From Clostridiales bacterium (lineage in GTDB: Bacteria; Bacillota; Clostridia; Oscillospirales; Oscillospiraceae), in contig SFIY01000017.1 in NCBI GenBank assembly GCA_004555205.1, positions 1 to 38,506 of the forward strand: a DNA stretch of 38,506 nt, given 5' to 3'. The translations under genes and the position numbers were made by a program. Positions within the stretch are counted from its first letter, which is position 1, and each line of letters opens with the position of its first letter. The notes under the pieces were generated by a model. It saw nothing but the letters and a program-made list of their open reading frames with translations, searched no databases and was not told where the DNA came from. Shown in pieces: positions 29,885 through 38,506 of the stretch.

Positions 29885-30295
29885 ATGCTTAATTCTCCCA
29901 ATCCCTCTGACAGCAGTGCCGCGCAGGCCGACACAAACGAAGCTTTCCGTCAGTTTGTTCTGGCACATCCCGGACGGGGCACACTGAAAGTGCAGGTCAC
30001 CACCGCCGGCCTTTTTCCTGTACCTCAGGCACGGGTTGAGGTGACGCGCCGTTTCGGTGATACCTCACGGCTGCTGTTCAAGAATGTCACGGACGTCTCC
30101 GGCATTGCAAACAATATGGTTTTACCCGCTCTGCCGGCTTCCTATTCGCAAACCGCCGCCACAGCGCGCAGCAGCGGCACGGAATATACGGTGTCGGTCT
30201 ATCATCCCTCGTATATACCGTTTGAGAAGCCCATTTCCGTCTACGACGGCATTGAAACCATTCTTCCCGTCGGCCTTGAGCCGTATGTGCGCTAA
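29885..30295 (+). CDS. SleC pre-domain-like protein (split cortex-lytic unit)
   Basis: This 136-residue protein has no signal peptide. The segment GTLKVQVTTAGLFPVPQARVEV with NVTDVSGIANNMVLP, and later YTVSVYHPSYIPFEKPISV, has the beta-sandwich look of a carboxypeptidase-regulatory or transthyretin-like domain. From memory, such a domain forms the N-terminal pro-region of clostridial SleC cortex-lytic enzymes. It ends 12 bases before a gene that carries the remaining SleC parts, so this looks like a split version of one protein. ATG 29885 is preferred to ATG 29876 because GAAAGG then has a proper spacing. The role as pro-domain or chaperone is inference. Confidence 0.65.
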   Translation: MLNSPNPSDSSAAQADTNEAFRQFVLAHPGRGTLKVQVTTAGLFPVPQARVEVTRRFGDTSRLLFKNVTDVSGIANNMVLPALPASYSQTAATARSSGTEYTVSVYHPSYIPFEKPISVYDGIETILPVGLEPYVR

Positions 30296-30307
30296 AAAGG
30301 AGGAGCC

Positions 30308-31648
30308 ATGCCTTATCCGATCATACCTGATACCATCACGGTGCATCTGGGCCGGCCCAATCAGGAAGCGCCCAATGTGACCGTTCCTTTTACCGATTAC
30401 ATCAAAAATGTTGCTTCCAATGAAATCTACCCCACATGGCCGGAAAGTGCCATCCGCGCCAATATTCTCGCCCAGATCTCCTTTGCGCTCAACCGTGTCT
30501 TTACAGAATACTATCGCAGCCGCGGATATGATTTTGATGTGACCAATACCACGCAGTACGATCAAGCCTATGTGGAGGGCGGCGATGTGTTTGACAACAT
30601 CAGCCGCATCGTGGATGATATTTTCAATAACTACATCGTCCGCCAAGGACAGATTCAGCCTCTGGCGGCACATTTTTGCGACGGCGTGCAGGTGCAGTGC
30701 AACGGCCTGTCCCAGTGGGGCAGCGTAGACCTTGCCGAACAGGGTCTGGTGCCTTATGAGATCCTGCAGTATTATTACGGCGACGACATCAATCTGGTCT
30801 TTAATGCGCCGGTAGGACGCAACACGCCCTCTTATCCCGGCGTACCGCTGCAGCGCGGCGAGGTGGGTGAAGATGTGCGCACATTGCAGCGTCAGCTCAA
30901 CCGTATCGGCAAAAACTATCCTGCCATTCCGGTCATCCCTCAGATTTCCGGTGTATATGACATACAAACGGAAAATGCCGTGCGCGAATTTCAGCGCGTT
31001 TTCAATCTGGTGGATGACGGCATTGTCGGCAAGTCTACATGGTATAAGATCAAGCAAATATGGGCCGGCGTCAAGCAGCTTTCGGAGGTGACGAGCGAAG
31101 GGCTGACCATCAGCGAGGCAGAGCGCCGCTATCCCCGCGTGCTGCGTTTGGGCGACACCGGCACCGGCGTGCGTACCGTCCAATATTATCTGGCATTTTT
31201 GGGTTTCTTTCTGCCGGAGCTGCCGCCTATCTCCATCACCGGCACCTTTGATGAGGCAACACGCGATGCCGTGTTTGCCTTCCAGAATCAGTACGGCCTG
31301 GAGGTGGACGGTATTGTGGGCCGTAATACCTGGAACAAGCTGCGGGATGTCTATAACCAGGCGCTCATTGACCTGCCGGAGGACTACCAGCAGTTTGCCC
31401 GCGACATTTATCCCGGCCGCTTTCTTGTCCTCGGTGATACGGGGGAAAATGTGACAAATATGCAGACGCTGCTGCAAAATATTGCCCAAAGCGATCCGGA
31501 CATTCCTTCGCTCACTGTCACCGGCACCTACGATGAAGCCACTGAGCGCACCGTGCGGGCGCTGCAGCGGCAGTTGGGCATTGATGAAACCGGCGCCATC
31601 GGTCCCATTCTCTGGCGAGAAATCGTCACCCTCGGCCGCGGCTATTGA
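30308..31648 (+). CDS. SleC-like spore cortex-lytic enzyme (SpoIID-like domain plus three peptidoglycan-binding domains)
   Basis: In this 446-residue protein, residues 1-165 resemble a SpoIID-type lytic transglycosylase: YIKNVASNEIYPTWPESAIRAN, with a Glu where SpoIID has its catalytic residue, and later GLSQWGSVDLAEQG like the SpoIID SQWG motif. Three PG_binding_1 repeats follow at about 180-250, 280-345 and 375-440, with LQRGEVGEDVRTLQRQL, GDTGTGVRTVQYYL and GDTGENVTNMQTLL. There is no signal peptide, as for proteins packed in spores from the mother cell. SleC degrades cortex peptidoglycan at germination after activation by Csp proteases; no csp gene is in the window. AAAGGAGGAG lies directly before the ATG. 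Confidence 0.85.
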   Translation: MPYPIIPDTITVHLGRPNQEAPNVTVPFTDYIKNVASNEIYPTWPESAIRANILAQISFALNRVFTEYYRSRGYDFDVTNTTQYDQAYVEGGDVFDNISRIVDDIFNNYIVRQGQIQPLAAHFCDGVQVQCNGLSQWGSVDLAEQGLVPYEILQYYYGDDINLVFNAPVGRNTPSYPGVPLQRGEVGEDVRTLQRQLNRIGKNYPAIPVIPQISGVYDIQTENAVREFQRVFNLVDDGIVGKSTWYKIKQIWAGVKQLSEVTSEGLTISEAERRYPRVLRLGDTGTGVRTVQYYLAFLGFFLPELPPISITGTFDEATRDAVFAFQNQYGLEVDGIVGRNTWNKLRDVYNQALIDLPEDYQQFARDIYPGRFLVLGDTGENVTNMQTLLQNIAQSDPDIPSLTVTGTYDEATERTVRALQRQLGIDETGAIGPILWREIVTLGRGY

Positions 31649-31664
31649 TGCCGGTGCGCAAAGA

Positions 31665-31693
31665 AAAACCCTGTCCGGCCGGGACAGGGTTTT
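31665..31693. terminator. Shared terminator between the SleC-like gene and the pyridoxamine kinase gene
   Basis: AAAACCCTGTCC (31665-31676) pairs perfectly with 31682-31693 around GGCCG. A and T tracts on both sides allow termination in both directions. Confidence 0.9.
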
Positions 31694-31700
31694 CGCTTTG

Positions 31701-32531
31701 CTATCTGTTTTTCAGCCGCTCACACAGCATAGGAATCGCTCTTTCAAATTCCACGCCGTACCAGGTGGCGGCAGGGTCGGAGCGCGTCACGCGGATACAC
31801 TGCAGCGTGTAGTCCACCGCCATTTGCAGCGCCTCCTCCAGTGTCAGCCCGCGCATCAGGCTGCCCACCACCGTAGCGGAGAAGATATCGCCTGTGCCGT
31901 GATAGGACATAGGCGCCTTTTCGTTGAAATAGCTGAAATAGCCGCAGCCGTCATAGCCCATCACGCCCAGCCTGTCCTCCTCAAAGGACACGCCGGTCAA
32001 AATGGCCTTTTTCGCGCCCAATGCCACCAGTTTTTGCAGCAGCTCCTTGATGTAATCCTCGTTATATACCTCCCGGTACTCGCTGCCGGTCAGCAGGCAA
32101 GCCTCGGTGATGTTTGGCACGGTCACATCCGCACGGGCCACCACTTTTGCCATCTCCGCCGGAAAATCCGGCCCGAATGCCGGATACAGCCTGCCGTGGT
32201 CTGCCATGGCAGGGTCCACAAACAGCAGGGTATCGTCCGACTTCATCTCATCAAAGAACGTCAGCACATCCCCGACCTGTTCCTTGGACGCAAGATAGCC
32301 GGTGTAAATGGCGTCGAAGTGAATGTCCTCACTTTTCCAATGGTTGGCAATGGGTAAAATCTGGTCGGTCAAATCGACGCAGGTAAAGTCTTTGAACATG
32401 GTATGGGTACTCAGCACCGCCGTGGGCACAATGGCGCACTCTACCCCCATGGCGGAGATCACCGGCAGCGCCACTGTCAGGGAGCAGCGACCCAAGCAGG
32501 AAATATCCTGAATACTGGCAACGCGTTTCAT
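31701..32531 (-). CDS. pdxY: Pyridoxamine/pyridoxal kinase
   Basis: This 276-residue ribokinase-superfamily kinase phosphorylates B6 vitamers in the salvage route to PLP. The start VASIQDISCLGRCSLTVALPV, the VDPAMADHG stretch and the ATP/anion-hole motif YHGTGDIFSATVVG identify the PdxK/PdxY branch. The ATG at 32531 follows AGAGGA; a longer reading to 32591 would begin in the promoter. It is separated from the upstream acetyltransferase gene by 112 bases with their own promoter-like sequence, so it is probably transcribed independently. PLP made here would serve the DegT aminotransferase among others. Confidence 0.9.
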   Translation of the reverse strand: MKRVASIQDISCLGRCSLTVALPVISAMGVECAIVPTAVLSTHTMFKDFTCVDLTDQILPIANHWKSEDIHFDAIYTGYLASKEQVGDVLTFFDEMKSDDTLLFVDPAMADHGRLYPAFGPDFPAEMAKVVARADVTVPNITEACLLTGSEYREVYNEDYIKELLQKLVALGAKKAILTGVSFEEDRLGVMGYDGCGYFSYFNEKAPMSYHGTGDIFSATVVGSLMRGLTLEEALQMAVDYTLQCIRVTRSDPAATWYGVEFERAIPMLCERLKNR

Positions 32532-32581
32532 AGCTGTAAATCCTCTTATCCGTGTTAAATGCGCCATTTTGACGCTTGGGT

Positions 32582-32625
32582 AGTGTATCACAAGTCTGGA
32601 CTTATCAAAAGTGCCAGTTTTGGAT
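32582..32625 (-). promoter_or_regulatory. Promoter and possible MocR/PdxR-type operator of the kinase gene
   Basis: On the minus strand TTGATA (32603-32608) and TACACT (32582-32587), the latter with a TGN extension, are 15 bases apart. AAGTCCAGACTT and a related TCCAAAACTGG half a turn off lie across the -35. PLP-responsive MocR regulators bind such CTGG/CCAG repeats near B6 genes. No MocR gene is in the window. Confidence 0.4.
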
Positions 32626-32643
32626 TATTTCGCAATACCAGAT

Positions 32644-33162
32644 TTACAGCTTTTTCTCCAGACAAACCAGATGCACACCGGGAATACCGTTAAACACGCA
32701 GTCCACGATGCCCGGTTCTTCATAGCCCAGCCGCTTATAGAGTGTGCGCGCCGGTATGTTATGGCTGTTGGTGTCCATCCGCAGGTAGGGGCAGTTCATG
32801 GCGCGGGCCATTTCCTCGTAGTATGCCACGAAGGCCGTGGCATAGCCTTTGCCCTGTAAGGCCGGATCCACCACCAGCGTATGGATTACCAGCACCTGCT
32901 CAGGGGGCGCCTCATAGCGCCACGGGCAATGGGCATATTCCGGCACCTGCTCCTGATTGATTTTGGCGGCTGCCACAATGCGGCCGTTTTCCTCCATCAC
33001 ATACAGCTCACCCCGCTCCAGCGATTCCCGAGCCGTCTGTTCCGTGGGATACACACCCCGCAGCCAGCCTACGGTGACCGGGCCCTGCTCCTCCTTCGTG
33101 AGAATCGCATCGTAAATGGCGGCTACGGCGGCAATATCCCGCGCCGTTGCTTTTCGAATCAT
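32644..33162 (-). CDS. GNAT-family N-acetyltransferase
   Basis: This 172-residue single-domain GNAT enzyme uses acetyl-CoA. Motif A is VIHTLVVDPALQGKGYATAFV, with the CoA-binding QGKGYA loop, and IPARTLYKRLGYEE is the usual end of the fold. The substrate cannot be predicted. GGAG is 6 bases before the ATG. It starts 16 bases after the DUF1294 gene, so it is likely read from the psuK operon. Its involvement with pseudouridine or B6 is not supported beyond position. Confidence 0.88.
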   Translation of the reverse strand: MIRKATARDIAAVAAIYDAILTKEEQGPVTVGWLRGVYPTEQTARESLERGELYVMEENGRIVAAAKINQEQVPEYAHCPWRYEAPPEQVLVIHTLVVDPALQGKGYATAFVAYYEEMARAMNCPYLRMDTNSHNIPARTLYKRLGYEEPGIVDCVFNGIPGVHLVCLEKKL

Positions 33163-33178
33163 GTCGTACTCTCCTTTT

Positions 33179-33469
33179 TTAACATATGCGGGAAATGAGG
33201 ATGGGCAGCGCGATCTGGAGTATCAGAATGGCCGGAATACCGACACAAAAATACCAGTGTCTGGTCTTGTGACGGAACACATACATACCCAGCAGCGCGC
33301 CTATGCTGCCGCCGATGGCGGCCAGCAAAAACAGCGTGCTCTCCCGCACCCGCCGCCTGTCACGCCTGGCGCGGCGTTTATCCGCGCCAAAGGTCAGGAA
33401 CGCAATCAAATTGATGATGACCAGATAGATCATCAACAGCCCCACGGGGGACAGCAAAAAATCTCTCAT
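33179..33469 (-). CDS. DUF1294 small membrane protein
   Basis: This 96-residue protein has three hydrophobic segments and the family core FLTFGADKRRARRDRRRVRESTLFLLAAIGGSIGALLGM. The Arg-rich loop between helices and GGSIGAL are typical of DUF1294; the function is unknown. ATG 33469 overlaps the psuG stop as ATGA, which argues for this start over the GTG at 33481 and shows translational coupling to psuG. Confidence 0.85.
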   Translation of the reverse strand: MRDFLLSPVGLLMIYLVIINLIAFLTFGADKRRARRDRRRVRESTLFLLAAIGGSIGALLGMYVFRHKTRHWYFCVGIPAILILQIALPILISRIC

Positions 33470-34383
33470 GTCATTTCGCACAGGGCCTTTGCCGTTCTGG
33501 CGGCAAGGCGGGCATTGTTGTAAACCAGTTGGATGTTGGAGGCCAGACTGTCGCCGCCGGTGATGTCCTTGATTTTAGCCAGCAGGAACGGTGTGGTTTC
33601 CTTGCCGTGGATGCCCAGCGCCTTGCTCTCCTCCACGGCCTTTTCAATGGCAGCGTTGATCACATCGGCGTCCATGGCATATTCCTCCGGGATGGGATTG
33701 GTCACCAGCATACCGCCCTGCATGCCCAGCGCACGCTTGACATAAAATGCCTTTGCCAGCTCCTCCGGGGTGTCCAGCTCATAGTCAACGGCGAAACCGC
33801 TGCGGCGGGTATAAAAGGCGGGCAGCTCCTTTGTGCCGTAGCCGATCACCGTCACACCCTTGGTTTCCAGATATTCCAGCGTCAGGCCCAGGTCAAGGAT
33901 GGATTTTGCACCGGCACAGATGACCATTACAGGCGTCTGCGCCAGCTCCTCCAGGTCGGCGGAGATGTCCATGGTGGTCTCCGCACCGCGGTGAACGCCG
34001 CCGATGCCGCCGGTGGCAAAGACGGAAATCCCCGCCATGTGCGCGATCATCATGGTGGTGGTCACGGTGGTGGCGCCGTCCATCCCCTTGGCCACCAGCA
34101 CCGGCAGGTCACGGCGGCTGGCCTTGGCTACCGCCGTACCGGTTTTGCCCAGATAATCAATTTCCTCGGGCGTAAGGCCCGCCTTCAGCCGGCCGCCGAT
34201 GATGGCAATGGTGGCAGGCACCGCGCCGTTTTCGCGGATGATTTTTTCCACTTGCAGCGCCGTTTCCACATTCTGCGGATAGGGCATGCCGTGGGATATG
34301 ATGGTGCTTTCCAGCGCCACCACGGGTTTGCCGCTTGCCAGGGCTTCCTTCACTTCACGAGATATATCCAAATAACGATTCAT
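33466..34383 (-). CDS. psuG: Pseudouridine-5'-phosphate glycosidase
   Basis: This 305-residue lyase splits pseudouridine 5'-phosphate to uracil and ribose 5-phosphate. Diagnostic stretches are ALESTIISHGMPYP (23-36), GMDGATTVTTTM (100-111), FATGGIGGVHRG (122-133) and K160 in CAGAKSILDLG, which corresponds to the Schiff-base lysine. The ATG follows one base after the psuK stop, behind AGGAGG, so the two pathway steps are coupled. Its stop overlaps the DUF1294 start. A uracil or nucleoside transporter is not encoded nearby. Confidence 0.95.
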   Translation of the reverse strand: MNRYLDISREVKEALASGKPVVALESTIISHGMPYPQNVETALQVEKIIRENGAVPATIAIIGGRLKAGLTPEEIDYLGKTGTAVAKASRRDLPVLVAKGMDGATTVTTTMMIAHMAGISVFATGGIGGVHRGAETTMDISADLEELAQTPVMVICAGAKSILDLGLTLEYLETKGVTVIGYGTKELPAFYTRRSGFAVDYELDTPEELAKAFYVKRALGMQGGMLVTNPIPEEYAMDADVINAAIEKAVEESKALGIHGKETTPFLLAKIKDITGGDSLASNIQLVYNNARLAARTAKALCEMT

Positions 34384-34384
34384 T

Positions 34385-35302
34385 CTATATATCCTCCTTT
34401 TTCATCAATATATTGATATTTTCGACACTCATATCCGGGTGTATCGTACTGTTCGCCGTGGCGGCAAACGCGCCGGCCGCCATAGCAAAGCGTGCCGTTT
34501 CCGCCAGGCTGCTGCCGCGCAAAAGGCTCGCTGCAAGGGCTGCCACCATCGCATCGCCGCAGCCGGTAGTATTCACCGCCCTGACCTGCGGGCAGGGAAC
34601 GCGCACGCTCTCGCCCCTGTTTGCCGCATAAAGACCCTGTGCGCCAAGGGAGAGATAGACGGAGTTGACTCCCTTTTGCAGCAGCGCATCTCCGGCGGCA
34701 ACCACATCCGTCTCCGTTTGAATCCGCACGCCGGAGAGCAGCTCCGCCTCCAGGCGGTTGGGCTTGACGGCATACAGCCGGTGCAGCACCTTTTGCAGCT
34801 TCGCCGCCTTGACGGCAGATACCGGATCAGCCACAAGGGGGACAGTGCAATGCTCGCACAGCCACTCAATAGAGCACTGCGGCAAATTCGTGTCGATGAC
34901 CGCCAGCTCGGCGCTGTTGATAAAGTCCAGACGCTGCGATAAAAACGCCGGCGTCATCGCCTCATAAATGCTCATATCGTTGACGGCCTGCACCATGTCC
35001 CCGTCGTGACCGGCAATGAACACATAGCTCGAGGTGTGTCCGCCGGGGATCGTGGCGCTATGGCTCAGGTCAAGGCCCGTCTCATCGGCACTGCGGCGCA
35101 CCTCCTCAGCAAAGCTGTCATCACCCAACACCGTGATCAGCGCCGTGGGGACACCCAGCAGGCAAAGATTATGGGCAATGTTGCGTCCCACACCGCCCAA
35201 GGACACCGTCACCGTGCCGGGGTTGGAATCGCGCGGCACCAAGGGATTTTTCGACACGGCGCCGATATCCATGTTGGCCGCGCCGATGACAATTGCACCC
35301 AT
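34385..35302 (-). CDS. psuK: PfkB-family pseudouridine kinase
   Basis: This 305-residue sugar kinase phosphorylates pseudouridine, the first step before PsuG. The N-terminus IVIGAANMDIGA and GGVGRNIAHNL is the PfkB substrate lid region; the catalytic Asp lies in NTTGCGDAMVA, where Cys takes the place of the usual Ala in GAGD. The ATG at 35302 was chosen because AGGAAAG lies upstream and the promoter hexamers fall in the longer reading. Function is assigned mainly through the partner psuG; by sequence alone it could be another ribokinase-type enzyme. Confidence 0.9.
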   Translation of the reverse strand: MGAIVIGAANMDIGAVSKNPLVPRDSNPGTVTVSLGGVGRNIAHNLCLLGVPTALITVLGDDSFAEEVRRSADETGLDLSHSATIPGGHTSSYVFIAGHDGDMVQAVNDMSIYEAMTPAFLSQRLDFINSAELAVIDTNLPQCSIEWLCEHCTVPLVADPVSAVKAAKLQKVLHRLYAVKPNRLEAELLSGVRIQTETDVVAAGDALLQKGVNSVYLSLGAQGLYAANRGESVRVPCPQVRAVNTTGCGDAMVAALAASLLRGSSLAETARFAMAAGAFAATANSTIHPDMSVENINILMKKEDI

Positions 35303-35332
35303 CCTCGCACCTACTTTCCTGTATTTAACCAC

Positions 35333-35361
35333 ATTGTAAAATGGCAAAGCAAAATTGTCAA
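35333..35361 (-). promoter_or_regulatory. Promoter of the psuK-psuG operon
   Basis: On the minus strand TTGACA (35356-35361) and TACAAT (35333-35338) are 17 bases apart. Confidence 0.8.
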
Positions 35362-35382
35362 CGCAAAGACACACTTTTCCCC

Positions 35383-35411
35383 TTGTAAAAGCGGGCAATT
35401 TAGTCTATAAT
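35383..35411 (+). promoter_or_regulatory. Promoter of asnS
   Basis: TTGTAA (35383-35388) and TATAAT (35406-35411) are 17 bases apart. The leader is only about 35 bases, too short for a T-box. Confidence 0.75.
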
Positions 35412-35453
35412 ATGTCCATTGTGGGAAATTTTGCACAGAAAAGGTGAATCAAT

Positions 35454-36848
<1,395 letters not shown>

Positions 36849-36864
36849 CGCACAACGGTATACA

Positions 36865-36896
36865 GGGGAAGCGTCATACGGCGCTTCCCCTTTTTT
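36865..36896 (+). terminator. Terminator of asnS
   Basis: GGGGAAGCG (36865-36873) and CGCTTCCCC (36882-36890) form a 9-bp stem followed by six T. Confidence 0.95.
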
Positions 36897-37198
36897 GAAA
36901 GGGTCTTTACCGTTTCGTAAGTGATTTTGTGCAGCAGCCTTCCACATCACCAAAAAATCTTCTATGATATGAGCAGAAACGACTCACACAGCGCAATGCG
37001 GATATCACAGCAAGACCCACACCCCCTGCCTTGGCATCATCCTGTCATTACCGCCGGGATTTTCGGTGTCTATAATCGGAAGCAAAAAACTGCCGTGCAA
37101 ACAAAAATCCAAGGGAAAATGTGTTTCGTTGCGTTAGATTCCTCCCAAGAAGCTGTGTATATAGGTGAAAAGGTAATTTGAAAGTGAGGTAAGGGCAA
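36897..37198. other. Intergenic region, no gene recognised
   Basis: These 302 bases are lower in GC than the housekeeping genes. A plus-strand open frame at 36921-37181 has no ribosome-binding site or family features. The last 110 bases before the sigma-factor gene are the likely place of its promoter; the stretch GTTTCGTTGCGTTAG around 37127-37140 could be an ECF-type -35 area, but I cannot confirm it. GAAAGTGAGGTAAGGG before 37199 is the ribosome-binding region. Confidence 0.5.
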
Positions 37199-37759
37199 AT
37201 GGATGATGCCAAAATCGTTCAATTATATTGGGACAGAGATGAGCGGGCGATCCCGGCAACGGCGAGCAAATACGGAAATTACTGCATCTCCATTGCAAAG
37301 AACATACTGGGCAATTGCGAAGATGCGGAGGAATGTGTCAACGACACATATCTTAATACCTGGAACGCAATCCCGCCGCACAGGCCAAAGAGGCTGTCTG
37401 CATTCCTTGGAAAAATTGTCCGAAATCTGTCATTCAACAGATATGCGCATAACACGGCAGATAAACGGGGCGGTGGGGAATTGCCAGCGGTGTTGGAGGA
37501 ATTGGCAGGCTGTGTATCCGGCAGTGACGACATTGGACAGATATACGAACACAAAGAGCTTGCTGCAGCGATCAACGACTTTCTCGGTACTCTTCCAGCA
37601 GAGAAGCGAAATATCTTTGTGTGCCGATACTGGTATACAGACAGTGTGAATGAAATTGCCGCCCGATATGGCATGACCTGTGGTGCGGTATCCATGACAC
37701 TAAAACGCCTCAGAACCAAATTACACAGCTATCTTGTTGAACGGGGGTACGAACTATGA
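37199..37759 (+). CDS. ECF-type RNA polymerase sigma factor
   Basis: This 186-residue sigma-70 family protein has only regions 2 and 4. Region 2 (about 10-85) includes NILGNCEDAEECVNDTYLNTW and FLGKIVRNLSFNRY; region 4 (about 120-180) has LPAEKRNIFVCRYW and the helix-turn-helix VNEIAARYGMTCGAVSMTLKRLR. Its stop overlaps the start of a membrane protein gene (ATGA), the usual layout of an ECF factor with its controlling partner. Lower GC and different codon use compared with asnS suggest a separate origin. Target genes and signal are unknown. Confidence 0.9.
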   Translation: MDDAKIVQLYWDRDERAIPATASKYGNYCISIAKNILGNCEDAEECVNDTYLNTWNAIPPHRPKRLSAFLGKIVRNLSFNRYAHNTADKRGGGELPAVLEELAGCVSGSDDIGQIYEHKELAAAINDFLGTLPAEKRNIFVCRYWYTDSVNEIAARYGMTCGAVSMTLKRLRTKLHSYLVERGYEL

Positions 37760-38337
37760 AGAAAGAGGAATTGTACGAAGTCCTTGGTGACATCCGTGAA
37801 GAGTATGTCAGCGAGGCTCACACGGCTGCAAAGAAGAAGTCTCCATGGGCCAAATGGGTGGCTGTCGCAGCAAGTTTTGCCTTGGTATTATGTATTGGCG
37901 TTCCCGTGCTAATCAACTCCCTTTCTGCAGGCGGCGGCACATCGCCTTATCCGTTTGACATGCTGGATGTCGGTGAGAGCACCGCCTACAAAGATGGAGC
38001 CGTTGCCTTTGAAAGTCTCGATGAAAAATCGCTTTCTTTTACTTTAACAATTGAAAACGAGGAGGATGAGCTGAATTATCAATATAGTTACGAGCTTCAA
38101 ATAAACGGTTGGACATCTTTCGATGACGGAACAGATGCGCATATAGGAAGTGAAGCGTCCGAGCTTTTGCGCATCACTGTAAACGGTGAGCCTGCAGCCG
38201 AAATTCCTGACACACCCGGAGATTACCATATCACAATTGATTTCTCGGGCATTATCGCTCAGGACGGAAATGCTCATATTGCTGATATTCTCATGTGGGG
38301 CATTGCTTCTTTCAATATTGATTACCACGAGGGCTAA
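37756..38337 (+). CDS. Membrane-anchored partner of the ECF sigma factor, probable anti-sigma
   Basis: This 193-residue protein has about 30 cytoplasmic residues (KKEELYEVLGDIREEYVSEA), one transmembrane helix (about 33-54) and an extracellular domain of beta character (about 60-190). The topology and the ATGA overlap with the sigma gene fit an anti-sigma factor of the DUF4179-like kind often paired with such sigma factors in Firmicutes. There is no zinc-finger HxxxCxxC motif. The family match is by layout only, and the extracellular domain could be the sensor. Confidence 0.7.
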   Translation: MKKEELYEVLGDIREEYVSEAHTAAKKKSPWAKWVAVAASFALVLCIGVPVLINSLSAGGGTSPYPFDMLDVGESTAYKDGAVAFESLDEKSLSFTLTIENEEDELNYQYSYELQINGWTSFDDGTDAHIGSEASELLRITVNGEPAAEIPDTPGDYHITIDFSGIIAQDGNAHIADILMWGIASFNIDYHEG

Positions 38338-38359
38338 ATTTTTTATATAAATGTAACCG

Positions 38360-38390
38360 GCACCCTGCATTATGCAGGGTGCTTTATTTT
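38360..38390 (+). terminator. Terminator of the sigma/anti-sigma operon
   Basis: GCACCCTGCA (38360-38369) and TGCAGGGTGC (38373-38382) form a 10-bp stem with loop TTA, followed by TTTATTTT. Confidence 0.92.
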
Positions 38391-38410
38391 GACAGCCCGC
38401 TCATATTTGC

Positions 38411-38444
38411 AGTAGTCAACAAAAATTGGACACAGTTTTCAAAA
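38411..38444. mobile_element. Possible insertion-sequence end
   Basis: AGTAGTCAACAAAAATTGGACACAG-type sequence resembles the terminal repeats of IS3-family elements, which often contain AAAA-TTGGACA. The window ends before any transposase could be seen, so this is a weak suggestion. Confidence 0.3.
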
Positions 38445-38506
38445 TAATGTACCAACGGACAGCGTCTATCGGTCAGCACATGCTATCAAATTTGACTCGC
38501 GGTATT

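Noticed and set aside
35339..35453. T-box or other leader RNA before asnS
   Set aside because: The -10 box at 35406 leaves only about 35 transcribed bases, too few for a T-box.
36921..37181. 86-codon plus-strand frame between asnS and the sigma gene
   Set aside because: No ribosome-binding site and no recognisable domain; its composition does not resemble a protein.

Overview
The window is a stretch of chromosome from an endospore-forming, Gram-positive gut-type Clostridium relative, most likely an Oscillospiraceae/Ruminococcaceae member (Bacillota). The grounds are the high-GC codon use of most genes, the sporulation genes spoIIE, spoVT and a sleC-like gene, the Firmicutes order rimP-nusA-ylxR-ylxQ-infB-rbfA, and a candidate preQ1 riboswitch in front of queT. 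The family placement is inference. Most of the window is core housekeeping; the two ends and one site inside the truB region look disturbed.

Layout. 1-1386 (-): a sodium:neurotransmitter-symporter gene broken by an internal deletion and running off the window. 1626-2654 (-): DUF2804 protein. 2720-5698 (+): a zinc operon, zur-znuA-znuC-znuB, behind a near-consensus promoter overlaid by a perfect 29-bp palindrome. 5746-14090 (+): the long rimP-nusA-rnpM(ylxR)-ylxQ-infB-rbfA-nrnA-truB-ribF cluster, starting with an attenuator-like hairpin and closed by a strong terminator. In this cluster the first 60 bp of truB are duplicated around a 163-bp hairpin-rich insert. 14205-16557 (+): spoIIE and a small tail-anchored protein. 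16689-18334 (+): dusB, then queT behind a riboswitch-like leader. 18483-20840 (+): a DegT-type sugar aminotransferase and the rpsF-ssb-rpsR operon. 21138-25080 (+): a CapD-type nucleotide-sugar dehydratase, homoserine dehydrogenase and a TVP38-family membrane protein. 25098-26105 (-): galE. 26294-26833 (+): spoVT. 26878-29736 (-): the xpaC-telA-TPM operon. 29885-31648 (+): a two-gene SleC-like cortex-lytic unit. 31701-35302 (-): pyridoxamine kinase, a GNAT protein, a DUF1294 protein and the pseudouridine catabolic pair psuG/psuK. 35454-36848 (+): asnS. 37199-38337 (+): a lower-GC ECF sigma factor with its membrane partner, followed by a sequence that resembles an insertion-sequence end.

How the genes fit together. 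RNA metabolism dominates: transcription elongation (NusA), initiation (IF2), 30S maturation (RimP, RbfA), tRNA modification (TruB, DusB, import of queuosine precursor by QueT), oligoribonucleotide turnover (NrnA) and pseudouridine salvage (PsuK/PsuG). RibF supplies the FMN that DusB needs. The second theme is sporulation and surface glycan: SpoIIE, SpoVT, SleC-like, DegT, CapD and GalE, several behind motifs that resemble Spo0A, sigma-G or sigma-E sites.

The most unusual feature is the truB site. A compact element made of four consecutive perfect hairpins ends in a strong Shine-Dalgarno sequence and sits between two 60-bp copies of the truB start, so the gene stays readable. Other points worth checking are the queT leader, the rimP leader hairpin, tandem Spo0A-like boxes before the DegT gene, and the split sleC-like locus. 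No CRISPR array, rRNA or tRNA gene was recognised.
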